Shown: positions 53,962 through 63,782, numbered from the stretch's first letter. The stretch: 64,000 nucleotides of DNA from Pantoea stewartii subsp. stewartii (GCF_008801695.1 NZ_VZPF01000007.1:1-64000), one strand, 5' to 3'. The notes: generated by a model from the letters alone, not told the origin. Numbers and translations are program-made.

Positions 53962-56739
53962 ATGAATACACTCACCCCAATTCTTAATCCCCTCACCTTG
54001 CCGCGTGGTGCAGTTTTAAAAAATCGTCTGATCATGGCACCAATGACAACCTGTACCGGATTTTATGATGGTACGGTGACCAGCGAGTTGGTTGAATATT
54101 ACCGTGCACGTGCGGGCAGTATCGGAACAGTGATTGTTGAGTGCTGCTTTATCGATCCAAAAGGCCCGGCTTTTCCGGGTGCGATCGCCATCGACAGCGA
54201 CAACAAAATACCCGGCTTAAAACGCATCGCTGACGCCATCAAGGAAAAAGGATCCACCGCGATTCTTCAAATCTATCACGGCGGACGCATGGTTGAGCCT
54301 GAACTGATTGGCGGTAAAACCCCTGTCGCGCCCAGCGCAATTGCGGCACCCCGTGAAGGGGCAACGACGCCCCGCGCCTTAACGGCAGAAGAAGTGGATA
54401 CCATGATCACCAAATTTGGTGATGCCGTTAACCGCGCCATCAAAGCGGGTTTCGATGGCGTAGAAATCCATGGCGCTAACACCTATCTTATTCAGCAATT
54501 CTACTCACCTAACTCAAATCAGCGTGAAGACAAATGGGGCGGCAGTCGTGATAACCGCGCCCGCTTCCCGCTGGAAGTGCTGGATATCACGCATAAGATG
54601 GCCGAGCGCTTTGCGCATAACTCGTTCATCATCGGTTATCGTTTTTCGCCTGAAGAACTCGAAGTGCCCGGCATCCGCTTTGACGACACAATGTACTTAC
54701 TGGAGAAACTTGCAGCACGGGGCCTGGATTATGTGCACTTCTCTGTCGGGCAGTTGATGCGCCCATCCATTGTGGATACCACCGATCCTACACCGCTTAT
54801 TGAGAAGTTTATTGCCATGCGATCAGAAACCCTGGCGAAGGTCCCGGTAATAGGTGTCGGCGGCGTGGTTAACAAAGAGGATGCAGAAAAGGCACTGGAA
54901 AAAGGCTATGACCTGGTCGCCGTCGGTAAAGCCTGCATCGCTTATCCAGACTGGACTGACCGCATCATCAATAATGAGCACCTTGAACTCTATATCGACA
55001 GCAACAAACGTGAAGCTTTACTCATCCCCGAGCCTCTGTGGCGTTTCTCACTGGTTGACGCCATGATTCGTGACATGAGCGAAACCGGTCGTAAATACAA
55101 AGCGGGCGTTTATCAGGAGAAAGTTGAGGCTGAAGCGCTGAAGCTGAAAATCAACGTTACGCTGGATACCGATCGTATTACCGATATTTCCCTGGTTCCT
55201 GATGACACGCTGGATGTGGATTTCACCACCACGTTTGAAAGTCTGCGTAATCGTATTCTGGTGGCAAACAGCCCACATGTTGACGCGATTACCGGTGCGA
55301 CGACACAGAGTGAAGCGCTGAAAAAAGCGGTCTCACGCGCAATGACCACATCGAACAAAGCACACGTCATTGAAGAGGGCGGCAATCCCAACGCGCCACA
55401 GCAGTATGACGTTGTGGTTGTTGGCAGTGGTGGTGCAGGGCTGGCCGCCGCCATTCAGGCCCACGATGAAGGCGCTAAAGTGGTGGTCATTGAGAAGATG
55501 CCGACCATTGGCGGCAACACCATTAAAGCCTCTGTCGGGATGAACGCCGCAGAAACGCGTTTTCAGAAGCTGAAAGGGATTCAGGACAGCAAGGAGCTGT
55601 TTTATGAAGAAACCCTCAAAGGCGGTAAATTTAAAAATAATCCCGCGCTGTTGCGTGAGTTTGTTGACTTAGCGCCGGAAGCCATCGACTGGCTGGCAGA
55701 TCACGGCATTGAGCTTAACGATATCACTATCACAGGCGGTATGAGTATCGACCGTACGCATCGCCCTGCAGACCGCTCCGCTGTCGGCGGCTTCCTGATT
55801 AGTGGTCTGGTGAAAAATATCAACAGCCGTAATATCGACGTGCTGCTTGAAACCGCAGTTGAAGAGATCCTGTTTGAAAATGGCGCGGTCAGCGGCGTGA
55901 AGGTGGTGGATGAATACAATGACAGCCGTATTTTGAACGCAAAAAGCGTGATTGTGGCGACAGGCGGTTTCAGTGCTAACCGGGAAATGGTGGTGAAATA
56001 TCGCCCGGAACTGGATGGTTTTGTCACCACCAACCATAAAGGCGCTACCGGTGCAGGCATTGCAATGCTGCAAAAAATTGGGGCGGATACAGTCGATATG
56101 GGCGAGATTCAGATTCACCCGACCGTCGAGCAGACGACATCTTACCTGGTCTCAGAATCGATTCGCGGTGGCGGGGCGATCCTGGTCAGCCAGGCAGGCC
56201 AGCGCTTCTACAACGAAATGGAAACTCGCGATAAAGTTTCGGCGCAGATTATTGCGCTGCCAGAAAAAAGTGCCTGGATTATCTTTGACGAGCAGGTCCG
56301 TATGAACAACAAGGCCGCTGATGAATATATTGCGAAAGGCTTTGTGATCAGCGCCCCGAGCGTAGCGGAGCTGGCGGTTAAGCTGAATATGGAACACCGT
56401 ACGCTGGAAGAGACACTGCAACGCTACAACGGTTTTGTGATTAAACAGAAAGACGAGGATTTTGGCCGTCAAACCGCGCTGCGTCATCCGTTAAGCGAAG
56501 GGCCTTTCTATGCCATTCGCATCGCGCCCGGCGTCCATCACACAATGGGCGGCGTGACTATCAACACGGCGACTGCAGTGCTAGACACCAATAAGCAGGT
56601 TATTAACGGTGCCTGGGCTTGTGGTGAGGTCGTCGGTGGTATCCACGGTGCAAACCGTATCGGTGGAAACGCGGTTGCCGATATCATCATCTTTGGTATC
56701 CTTGCTGGCGCAAACGCAGCGGCTTTTGCCAAACGCTAA
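53962..56739 (+). CDS. Soluble NADH-type fumarate reductase (OYE/FMN_bind/FAD)
   Basis: This 925-residue cytoplasmic three-flavin enzyme would transfer electrons from NADH to fumarate. Residues about 5-345 are an old-yellow-enzyme TIM barrel with the HxxN pair in IHGANTYLIQQFYSPNSNQR. Residues about 375-455 are an FMN_bind module with the ApbE target motif D441-AITGAT, where T447 should carry covalent FMN. Residues about 480-925 are a FAD_binding_2 fumarate reductase part (VVVVGSGGAGLAAAIQAHDEG; the active-site segments GMSIDRTHRPADRS, VHHTMGGVTI and HGANRIGGNAVAD). There is no signal peptide and no haem motif. apbE follows directly. Similar enzymes are known as NADH:fumarate oxidoreductases in Klebsiella. 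The start at 53962 has GGAG. Confidence 0.9.
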   Translation: MNTLTPILNPLTLPRGAVLKNRLIMAPMTTCTGFYDGTVTSELVEYYRARAGSIGTVIVECCFIDPKGPAFPGAIAIDSDNKIPGLKRIADAIKEKGSTAILQIYHGGRMVEPELIGGKTPVAPSAIAAPREGATTPRALTAEEVDTMITKFGDAVNRAIKAGFDGVEIHGANTYLIQQFYSPNSNQREDKWGGSRDNRARFPLEVLDITHKMAERFAHNSFIIGYRFSPEELEVPGIRFDDTMYLLEKLAARGLDYVHFSVGQLMRPSIVDTTDPTPLIEKFIAMRSETLAKVPVIGVGGVVNKEDAEKALEKGYDLVAVGKACIAYPDWTDRIINNEHLELYIDSNKREALLIPEPLWRFSLVDAMIRDMSETGRKYKAGVYQEKVEAEALKLKINVTLDTDRITDISLVPDDTLDVDFTTTFESLRNRILVANSPHVDAITGATTQSEALKKAVSRAMTTSNKAHVIEEGGNPNAPQQYDVVVVGSGGAGLAAAIQAHDEGAKVVVIEKMPTIGGNTIKASVGMNAAETRFQKLKGIQDSKELFYEETLKGGKFKNNPALLREFVDLAPEAIDWLADHGIELNDITITGGMSIDRTHRPADRSAVGGFLISGLVKNINSRNIDVLLETAVEEILFENGAVSGVKVVDEYNDSRILNAKSVIVATGGFSANREMVVKYRPELDGFVTTNHKGATGAGIAMLQKIGADTVDMGEIQIHPTVEQTTSYLVSESIRGGGAILVSQAGQRFYNEMETRDKVSAQIIALPEKSAWIIFDEQVRMNNKAADEYIAKGFVISAPSVAELAVKLNMEHRTLEETLQRYNGFVIKQKDEDFGRQTALRHPLSEGPFYAIRIAPGVHHTMGGVTINTATAVLDTNKQVINGAWACGEVVGGIHGANRIGGNAVADIIIFGILAGANAAAFAKR

Positions 56740-56806
56740 GCCGTGATATCCGGCATCCGTATAACATCGGATGCCGGTTCTTCTTTCTCCCCGAGTCCTG
56801 TCGCTT

Positions 56807-57862
56807 ATGCAAACTGATTCGCACGTGTACGCCTATTCCGCCGTCCTGATGGGCTCGCCCATTCTGCTTAAGCTGTATGAGCATAATGAGGCGCTGGCAG
56901 GTCAGGTTTTTCGCTTGATCAAACAGTATGAGAATGTGCTTACCGTCAATCGCGAGCACTCCGAAGTGATGGCGATTAATCATGCGGCCGGTCAGCATCC
57001 CGTCAGCGTCAGTCAGCCCGTGTTTAGGTTAATTGAGCGTGCACTTGCGGTCAGCCTGCTGCCTGAAAGTAGTTTTAATCTGGCCATCGGACCGCTGGTC
57101 AAATGCTGGAAGATCGGCTTTCAGGGGAAAAGCGTGCCGGCGCGGGCAGAGATACAGGCAAAACTCGCTTTAACCCATCCTGAGAATATTGAACTTGATG
57201 CGGCGAACCGTTCGGTCTTTCTGAAGCAAGCGGGCATGGAGATTGATCTGGGTGCGATTGCCAAGGGCTATATTGCCGATCGGGTGCAGGCATTTTTACA
57301 TGAGCAGGGTGTGGACAGCGCGCTCATCAATCTTGGCGGCAATGTGCAAACGCTCGGCGCGCCGCCTGATGCACCGCAGGAAGGCTGGGCAATTGGTTTA
57401 AAAAAACCCTTTGCCGCTTCGGACGCGCTGCTTGGGGTGATTAACGTAACGAATAAATCCGTAGTGACTTCCGGGATTTACGAACGTTACTTTGAACAGG
57501 AAGGGGTCTGCTACCACCATATCCTGGACAGGCATACCGGCTATCCGCTGGATAACGCGCTACTCAGCGTAACCATTGTGTCAGATCACTCAATTGATGG
57601 GGATATTTTTACCACGCTGATCTATGGCATGGGCATTGAAAAGGGGAGCGACTATCTGAAAGCCTATCCCGGCATAGAGGCTATCTTCGTGACGCGCGAC
57701 AAACGCATCATCTGCTCGTCACAACGTCACTTTGATTTTACATTGCTGGATCACAGCTTCCGCTACATCACTGGCAGTACTGACGTAAAAGTGCGTGATA
57801 CTCAGGCTGGAGACGGTAACGATAAACCGGACGACCTGTCACACCGTAATGAATGCTCGTAA
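56807..57862 (+). CDS. apbE: ApbE, FAD:protein FMN transferase
   Basis: The product is about 351 residues with the ApbE family pattern: the segment EVMAINHAAGQ near the start, PESSFNLAIGPLVKCWKIG, LGAIAKGYIADRVQAFL, INLGGNVQTLGAPP, and SVTIVSDHSIDGDIFTTLIYGMG. It transfers FMN from FAD to Thr/Ser of FMN_bind domains. No signal peptide or lipobox is present, so it acts in the cytoplasm on the adjacent reductase. The start is uncertain; 56807 or 56771 are the options. Its 3' end overlaps dcuR by 95 bases in the opposite orientation. Confidence 0.88.
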   Translation: MQTDSHVYAYSAVLMGSPILLKLYEHNEALAGQVFRLIKQYENVLTVNREHSEVMAINHAAGQHPVSVSQPVFRLIERALAVSLLPESSFNLAIGPLVKCWKIGFQGKSVPARAEIQAKLALTHPENIELDAANRSVFLKQAGMEIDLGAIAKGYIADRVQAFLHEQGVDSALINLGGNVQTLGAPPDAPQEGWAIGLKKPFAASDALLGVINVTNKSVVTSGIYERYFEQEGVCYHHILDRHTGYPLDNALLSVTIVSDHSIDGDIFTTLIYGMGIEKGSDYLKAYPGIEAIFVTRDKRIICSSQRHFDFTLLDHSFRYITGSTDVKVRDTQAGDGNDKPDDLSHRNECS

Positions 57863-58487
57863 ATAAAATATTGCTTTGCGCCAGCCAAATCAGGTATTTG
57901 CGGCAAGATACACGAGAAATATTGACCTCCGTTGCCAGCTCATCGGTGGAAAATTCCGTTCCGGGATGCGCATCAATCCACAGGCAAAGCGTACGCAGTG
58001 TTTGCGGTGTCAGTCCTTTAGGCAGACGTTTTGTCTCGTTGGCGTTCGCCGGGTTGCCGTGCAGCAACTGGTCGACATCAGATTGTTGATAAAACTGATG
58101 ATTATCCATGAGCCGTTTTTTTTGTCGCCAGCCGGTCAATGCTTCTTCAAAGCGCGAAAACTGAAACGGTTTAATCAGGTAATCCACAACACCATAATTC
58201 AGCGAGGTTTTGATGGTTGCCGCATCCGCTGCTGACGAGATGATAATCACGTCAATCGGACGACCGGCGCTGCGCAGCTCCGGCAGCAAATCCAGTCCGT
58301 TTTCCTGCTGCATATAGATATCCAGCAAAATAAGATCAACGGCCGGATCGGTCTGCAACAGGCGTTCTTTGGCTTGCAGTAACGTGGACGCAGTGCCACA
58401 ACAGGTAAAACCGTCTATCTGACCGATGTAGCATCGGTTCAGCTCGGCCACCATGGCATCATCGTCTACAACTAACACATTGATCAT
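57768..58487 (-). CDS. dcuR: DcuR-type response regulator
   Basis: This 239-residue CitB/DcuR-family response regulator has a receiver domain (VLVVDDDAMVAELN, then LILLDIYMQQENGLDLLP with the phospho-Asp, and VDYLIKPFQFSRF). Its C-terminal HTH of the CitB type is in LATEVNISRVSCRKYLIWL. Length equals E. coli DcuR (239), and the ends ILFTSIHYGVTGRPVYRYRLQ are nearly the same. It overlaps dcuS by four bases, and its own 3' end overlaps apbE on the other strand. Confidence 0.95.
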   Translation of the reverse strand: MINVLVVDDDAMVAELNRCYIGQIDGFTCCGTASTLLQAKERLLQTDPAVDLILLDIYMQQENGLDLLPELRSAGRPIDVIIISSAADAATIKTSLNYGVVDYLIKPFQFSRFEEALTGWRQKKRLMDNHQFYQQSDVDQLLHGNPANANETKRLPKGLTPQTLRTLCLWIDAHPGTEFSTDELATEVNISRVSCRKYLIWLAQSNILFTSIHYGVTGRPVYRYRLQPEYHALLRQYCQ

Positions 58488-60115
58488 TCGTTAATATTTC
58501 CTCTTTCCCACGGAAGCTGTACTAAAAACTGCGTGTACACGCCTGGCTCGGATTCGACGCTGACGTTACCGCCCAGACTTTCCGTTTGTTGCTTGAGTAA
58601 AAACAGTCCAACGCCACGATCTTCACCTTTGGTGGAAACGCCACGTTCGAAAATGGTTGCCAGCTGATCGGCAGGAATGCCGGGACCATCGTCGCTGACC
58701 TCACATGACAACCAGCCGTTTTGGTAGTGCAGCATGACGTGAATTTCACCGTCCATATCCGGGTCAAGCGCCTCAAGGGCGTTTTCGATCAGGTTACCCA
58801 GCACCGTTATTAATGCGGCAATTTGCTGTTCACTGCCGCTGTCTGGCAGGTAGCTGGCTTCGCTCAGGATTAGCTGATGGCCTTCATCCGTCACACGATT
58901 AATTTTGCTTAACAGGAAACCCGCAATGACCGGTGATTTAATCTTCTGCAACAGCGAACCGATTTCGGTCTGGTAGTTATTGGCCGTTTTAAGGATGTAC
59001 TCTTCCATCTGCGCATAGTTTTTCATGTGCAGCAGCCCAAGAATCACGTGCAGTTTGTTCATGAATTCATGGGAACGTTCACGCAGCGCATCCACATAGT
59101 TTACCATGCCGTCGAGACGCTGCATTAGCTGACTGATCTCTGTCTTGTCCCTGAAGGTGCTCACCGCGCCAATGATACTGCTGCGACTACGCACGGGTAC
59201 GGTGTTGCTGATCAGTATCTTGCCGCGCACATTAAGTTCTTCATCATATGCGGCTTTGCCATCATGCAACGCATCACGCAGATGGGTCAGCATTTGCGCA
59301 TTTTCCGGTACGCGATCGCCACTCAGAAAGGCTTCACGCGTCGTCTCTTTCAATAATTGTGACGCTGCCTGATTGATCAGGCTGACGCGGGACTGATCGT
59401 CGACGGCAATGACGCCTTCCTTAATCGAATCCAGGATAGCCTGACGCTCTTCAAACAAACTGGAGATTTCGTATGGCTCTAACCCCAGCAAAATGTGCTT
59501 CAGGCGTTTTACTAATATGAAAATGCCCAGCATGCCGACCAACGCGCCTAATAATACCGTCCAGAAGATATTCCAGCGGCTTTTTGTGACTTGCGCGGCA
59601 ACGTCATTCACTGAGATGCCAATAGCCACAACGCCGATTTGCTGATGTCTGGCATTAAACACGGGTGTAAACACTCGGAGTGCTTCGACCAGAACGCCAT
59701 GATTAACCGCAACGTTCTCATGACCCTGTAAAGCAGGGTTAATATCCTCACCGACAAAATGTTGGTTAACCGCATCAGGATTCGGATGCGAAAACCGAAT
59801 ACCGCGCATATCTGTTACCACGACAAACAGCAAATCATTACGTTTACGCGTTGCCTGGGCGATAGGCTGAATGATTTTGCTGCCATCAGGCTGGGTCAGC
59901 GCCTGCTGGATTTCCGGGCTGTCAGCCAGCGTTCGCGCCACGGCCAGGGCCTTATCTTTCACATGCGCACGCGTGAAGTTATCAATCTGCACATAGTAAA
60001 GCAGATGTACGCTTAACAAGACGGTCATCAACACAGCAGCCATCATTAGAGACGAGAGCGTGCTGAGTTTCATGGGGCGTTTTTTAGACGAACGGTGGGG
60101 CCGGGAGTCATTCAT
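58484..60115 (-). CDS. dcuS: DcuS-type C4-dicarboxylate sensor kinase
   Basis: The product is 543 residues, the length of E. coli DcuS. It has an N-terminal transmembrane segment (KLSTLSSLMMAAVLMTVLLSVHLLYYV), a periplasmic sensor domain (RKRNDLLFVVVTDMRGIRFSHPNPDAVN, about residues 45-180), a second membrane helix, a PAS domain (GVIAVDDQSRVSLINQAASQLL), the kinase His region (LRERSHEFMNKLHVILGLLHMKNY) and the ATPase (ISDDGPGIPADQLATIFERGV-like). It would sense fumarate, malate or succinate. The start at 60115 follows E. coli DcuS length. Confidence 0.95.
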   Translation of the reverse strand: MNDSRPHRSSKKRPMKLSTLSSLMMAAVLMTVLLSVHLLYYVQIDNFTRAHVKDKALAVARTLADSPEIQQALTQPDGSKIIQPIAQATRKRNDLLFVVVTDMRGIRFSHPNPDAVNQHFVGEDINPALQGHENVAVNHGVLVEALRVFTPVFNARHQQIGVVAIGISVNDVAAQVTKSRWNIFWTVLLGALVGMLGIFILVKRLKHILLGLEPYEISSLFEERQAILDSIKEGVIAVDDQSRVSLINQAASQLLKETTREAFLSGDRVPENAQMLTHLRDALHDGKAAYDEELNVRGKILISNTVPVRSRSSIIGAVSTFRDKTEISQLMQRLDGMVNYVDALRERSHEFMNKLHVILGLLHMKNYAQMEEYILKTANNYQTEIGSLLQKIKSPVIAGFLLSKINRVTDEGHQLILSEASYLPDSGSEQQIAALITVLGNLIENALEALDPDMDGEIHVMLHYQNGWLSCEVSDDGPGIPADQLATIFERGVSTKGEDRGVGLFLLKQQTESLGGNVSVESEPGVYTQFLVQLPWERGNINE

Positions 60116-60360
60116 AGTGAGTATCAGCAATAGTAAGGTTCGCGATGCAACATACGCGAAGTCGTACCACCAGTACAGTTTCATGGCCAGCGATCATCAG
60201 TTTAAAAAAACTCACCACACAGGCAGGACTGATTCAGGTCAATGCTGCTCCCCAAAAGTAAAGCTATCGTGCGTCATTGCGCGTGTTTTTCGTGCTTATC
60301 CCCCAGAGGCTTCTTATTGCCACAATGAAATGTCAGCTTGTTATTCTGGAGTCAGGGTTG

Positions 60361-61317
60361 ATGAAGAAGAAGAACGGCACACCAATGCCTCACGATGCAA
60401 CGTTTCGACAATTTCTCTCGCAGCCCGAGATTGCACGTGACTTTATGGAATTGCATCTTCCCGCCGAATTAGGTGCTATTTGTGATCTGAATACATTGAA
60501 ACTGGAATCCGGCTCTTTTGTGGAAGACGACCTTCGCCAGTATTTCAGTGATGTTCTCTACAGTCTGAAAACGACACGAGACGAGAAGGGCTATATCCAT
60601 GTACTGATCGAACATCAGTCCTCCCCGGATAAACTGATGGCTTTCAGATTACTGCGATACGCGGTGGCGGCCATGCAACGTCACCTTGAAGCCGGCCACA
60701 AAAGCCTGCCGCTGGTGATTCCTGTCCTCTTCTATACCGGGAAACGTAGCCCCTATCCCTACTCGACCCGTTGGCTCGATGCATTCAGCGATCCCGTACT
60801 GGCAGCCCGACTCTATGCCGAACCCTTCCCGCTGGTGGATGTCACCGTGATTCCTGATGAAGAAATTGCGGGTCATCGCAGTATGGCCGCGCTGACACTG
60901 CTCCAGAAGCATATCCATCAGCGTGATTTTGCGGAGCTGATGGATACGCTTGTCCCGGTATTGCTGGCAGGCTATCTTTCTTCATCACAAGTCATATCAT
61001 TGATACACTACATTGTGCAGACAGGGGAAACTTCGGATGCCGAAGCCCTGGTCAGAGAACTGGCACAACGTGTGCCGCAACATGGAGACGAACTAATGAC
61101 CATCGCGCAGCAGCTCGAACAAAAAGGCATCGAAAAGGGCATGGAGAAAGGTATCGAAAAGGGCATTCAACTGGGACGTGAAGCGGGTCGTTCTGAAGGG
61201 GAACGTGAAGCCACGCTGAAAATTGCCCGTACTATGTTGCAAAACGGCCTGGATAACGAGACGGTAATGAAAATGACGGGTCTTAATGCGGATGATCTGG
61301 CGCAGATCCGTCACTGA
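60361..61317 (+). CDS. Rpn-family PD-(D/E)XK nuclease/transposase-like protein
   Basis: The 318-residue product belongs to the Rpn (YhgA-like, PDDEXK_2) family. It has the characteristic start PHDATFRQFLSQPEIARDFMELHLP, then FVEDDLRQYFSDVLYSLKT and HVLIEHQSSPDKLMAFRLLRYAV, where the D and ExQ residues form the PD-(D/E)XK site. The C-terminal end has short KGIEKGMEKG repeats, common in the family. Members promote RecA-independent recombination. The start at 60361 follows AGGG. A miniature element lies just after the gene. Confidence 0.88.
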   Translation: MKKKNGTPMPHDATFRQFLSQPEIARDFMELHLPAELGAICDLNTLKLESGSFVEDDLRQYFSDVLYSLKTTRDEKGYIHVLIEHQSSPDKLMAFRLLRYAVAAMQRHLEAGHKSLPLVIPVLFYTGKRSPYPYSTRWLDAFSDPVLAARLYAEPFPLVDVTVIPDEEIAGHRSMAALTLLQKHIHQRDFAELMDTLVPVLLAGYLSSSQVISLIHYIVQTGETSDAEALVRELAQRVPQHGDELMTIAQQLEQKGIEKGMEKGIEKGIQLGREAGRSEGEREATLKIARTMLQNGLDNETVMKMTGLNADDLAQIRH

Positions 61318-61393
61318 GGATCCCCTTGACCGGTCAGTGATAAAGAGCCGCTGTTATCACCGTTGAAAGACTCACTACCCGTAATATCTTATC

Positions 61394-61566
61394 GGCTTTG
61401 TTGAATAAATGGATTTTATGCTGTGGTACTATGAAAACGGTTGTTTCAGATAACATAAAATCAATGCGTTACATGCTTGCGTATGACGGTGTTCTGTCTG
61501 GCATCAGCGTTTTCTACCAAAACAGTGCAGACAAAACAGAATGATTACCTATTATTCAACAAAGCC
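61394..61566. mobile_element. IS903-like miniature element (MITE)
   Basis: Its ends read GGCTTTGTTGAATAA (61394-61408) and the exact complement (61552-61566), matching the terminal repeats of IS903/IS5-family elements as I recall them. Only 173 bases lie between the outer ends and no transposase is present. An inner 9-bp inverted repeat, GATTTTATG at 61412 and its complement at 61454, lies inside. No target-site duplication is visible. The right end is 19 bases before mqo. Confidence 0.75.
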
Positions 61567-61585
61567 CGTTAATTGTAGATTCCGA

Positions 61586-63235
61586 ATGATTAAATCAACT
61601 AAATTCGTACCTGCACTTTCGCTTGCAGCGTTACTCGTTTCTTCAGTCACCCATGCTGAAAATTCACCAGAAAAAACAGACGTTCTGCTGATCGGCGGCG
61701 GTATCATGAGTGCTTCTCTGGGCACCCTGCTGGAAGAGCTACAACCGGGCTGGAAACAGATCATGGTTGAGAAGCTTGATGGTGTGGCACTTGAATCCTC
61801 GAATGGCTGGAATAATGCCGGTACCGGCCACTCCGCCAATATGGAACTGAACTACACGCCTGAGCGTGCTGATGGTTCTATTGACGTGACCAAAGCGCTG
61901 GAAATTAACGAAGCCTTCATGATCTCCCGCCAGTTCTGGAGTTCTCAGGTGAAAGACGGCGTGTTAAATAACCCGCGTTCATTTATCAACTCTACGCCGC
62001 ATATGAGTTTTGTATGGGGCGATAATGTGGATTATCTGACTAAGCGCTACGCGGCGTTGCAGAAAACCGTCCTGTTCCAGGGTATGCAGTTCTCCACCGA
62101 TCACAAACAGATTGCGCAGTGGGCACCTCTGGTGATGGAAGGTCGCGACCCTCAACAAAAAGTGGCTGCAACCTGGACGCCTGTCGGGACCGACGTTAAC
62201 TACGGTGAAATTACCCGTCAGTTGATTGGTAGCCTGAAGAAACATGATAATTTCCGTCTGGAAACGTCTTCTGAAGTCACTGACTTCAAACGTAACAGCG
62301 ATAACTCCTGGCACGTGACCATCAAAGATGCCAAAAATGGCGGCGAACGCACGGTAGACGCAAAATATGTGTTCATCGGCGCGGGCGGCGGTGCGCTGAA
62401 GTTACTGCAAAAAACCGGCATTCCCGAAGCGGATAATTATGCAGGTTTCCCGGTTGGCGGCTCATTCCTGGTCACCAAAAACCCGCAGATTGCTGAGCGT
62501 CATTTAGCCAAAGTTTACGGTCAGGCTTCTGTGGGTGCGCCACCGATGTCCGTTCCACATCTTGATACACGCTACTTCGATGGCAAACGTGTTGTGTTGT
62601 TTGGACCTTTCGCCACGTTCTCAACCAAGTTCCTGAAAAACGGTTCGCTGTTTGACTTGCTGAGCTCGACGACGACTCACAACTTTATGCCAATGACCCA
62701 TGTGGGCCTGGATAACTTCGATCTGGTGAAATACCTGATTGGTCAGGTCATGTTGAGCGATGATGACCGCTTTGCTGCGCTGAGAGAATACTATCCTGAT
62801 GCGAAGAAAGAAGACTGGACGCTGATCCAGGCCGGTCAACGTGTACAGATCATCAAGAAAGATGCAGAGAAAGGTGGCGTGCTGAAACTCGGTACAGAAA
62901 TCGTGACCGATCAGCAGAAAACCGTTGCTGCACTGCTGGGCGCATCGCCAGGCGCATCAACCGCTGCACCTATTGCGATTAACGTTATGCAGAAACTGTT
63001 CCCGGAGCAATTCAAGTCTGCGGAATGGCAGGAAAAAATCCGTAAAATTGTTCCTGCTTACGGTCAGAAACTGAACGACAATCCTGCACTGACACAGCAG
63101 GTGTGGGATGAAACGGCTGCAACGCTGCAGCTGACGAAGCCACCGGTTATTAACATGGGCACTAAGCCTGCTGAAGCTCCCGCGGCGAAAAGTGATAAAA
63201 CACCTGAACCAGCGAAGCACGATATGGCGCTGTAA
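61586..63235 (+). CDS. mqo: Malate:quinone oxidoreductase
   Basis: This 549-residue FAD-dependent malate dehydrogenase passes electrons to the quinone pool. The family segments are all seen: [101 protein letters not shown] and [16 protein letters not shown]. The first 23 residues look like a signal peptide ([14 protein letters not shown]), also present in E. coli Mqo. The start at 61586 lies 19 bases after the miniature element, and its ribosome site is weak. Confidence 0.94.
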   Translation: MIKSTKFVPALSLAALLVSSVTHAENSPEKTDVLLIGGGIMSASLGTLLEELQPGWKQIMVEKLDGVALESSNGWNNAGTGHSANMELNYTPERADGSIDVTKALEINEAFMISRQFWSSQVKDGVLNNPRSFINSTPHMSFVWGDNVDYLTKRYAALQKTVLFQGMQFSTDHKQIAQWAPLVMEGRDPQQKVAATWTPVGTDVNYGEITRQLIGSLKKHDNFRLETSSEVTDFKRNSDNSWHVTIKDAKNGGERTVDAKYVFIGAGGGALKLLQKTGIPEADNYAGFPVGGSFLVTKNPQIAERHLAKVYGQASVGAPPMSVPHLDTRYFDGKRVVLFGPFATFSTKFLKNGSLFDLLSSTTTHNFMPMTHVGLDNFDLVKYLIGQVMLSDDDRFAALREYYPDAKKEDWTLIQAGQRVQIIKKDAEKGGVLKLGTEIVTDQQKTVAALLGASPGASTAAPIAINVMQKLFPEQFKSAEWQEKIRKIVPAYGQKLNDNPALTQQVWDETAATLQLTKPPVINMGTKPAEAPAAKSDKTPEPAKHDMAL

Positions 63236-63247
63236 TGCCATAATATG

Positions 63248-63282
63248 AAAAAGCCCGCGTCAGTGATGACGCGGGCTTTTTT
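63248..63282. terminator. Bidirectional terminator after mqo
   Basis: AAAAAGCCCGCGTCA and its complement form a 15-bp stem with a 4-base loop, followed by a T-run on both strands. It separates mqo from the converging VF530 gene. Confidence 0.9.
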
Positions 63283-63309
63283 ACGTCTGAAGCGTGTGCG
63301 CAATCTTCA

Positions 63310-63597
63310 TCAGGTTTTATCACGGCGCCAACTGGACCACGGATCTTCATCGGATGACGGTGCGGAATCCGGTTGCGCGTCATCCCGTGAAGCCAGGTAC
63401 AGGGCTTCCACTTCAGCACGCGCCCAGGGCGTCCGGCGAAGAAACTTCAGGCTGGACCTCACACTGGGATCGTTTTTAAAACAGTTGATATTGATACGCT
63501 TGCTCAGTTCAGCCCAGCCATATCGTGCCACCAGGCTGTTGACCTGCATTTCAAGTGTAATACCGTGCAGGGGATCGTTAGAGACGTGAGCGGTCAT
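63310..63597 (-). CDS. VF530 family (DUF2132) DNA-binding protein
   Basis: This 95-residue protein matches the VF530 family in [62 protein letters not shown], which is nearly the entire fold of this small family. The solved relative has a DNA-binding-like fold; its role is unknown. The start at 63597 (MTAHVSND) gives the usual length. The last 20 residues are acidic and differ. It converges on mqo. Confidence 0.88.
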   Translation of the reverse strand: MTAHVSNDPLHGITLEMQVNSLVARYGWAELSKRININCFKNDPSVRSSLKFLRRTPWARAEVEALYLASRDDAQPDSAPSSDEDPWSSWRRDKT

Positions 63598-63737
63598 AGT
63601 CTTTCCGGTAAATGCTGTAAAAGTCTTATCCTGCAGCACGATGCTGCGTGGCGCAAGTCAGTTCAGTCAGGGGCGCTGTGGGGCGACATTGTCCACCGAC
63701 ACGATAAGCCTTGCGGACAGTCTGCACAAATAAATAA

Positions 63738-63758
63738 GGCCGGTAAAAATTACCGGCC
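63738..63758. terminator. Terminator of the decarboxylase gene
   Basis: GGCCGGTAA and its complement form a 9-bp stem with a 3-base loop. On the minus strand it is followed by TTATTTATTTG, as expected after the gene at 63783. Confidence 0.7.
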
Positions 63759-63782
63759 TGAGTCAGGCAGAATAAGAAAGGC

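Noticed and set aside
61385..61575. Target-site duplication around the IS903-like element
   Set aside because: The 9 bases on each side (TATCTTATC and CGTTAATTG) differ, so I do not claim a duplication.
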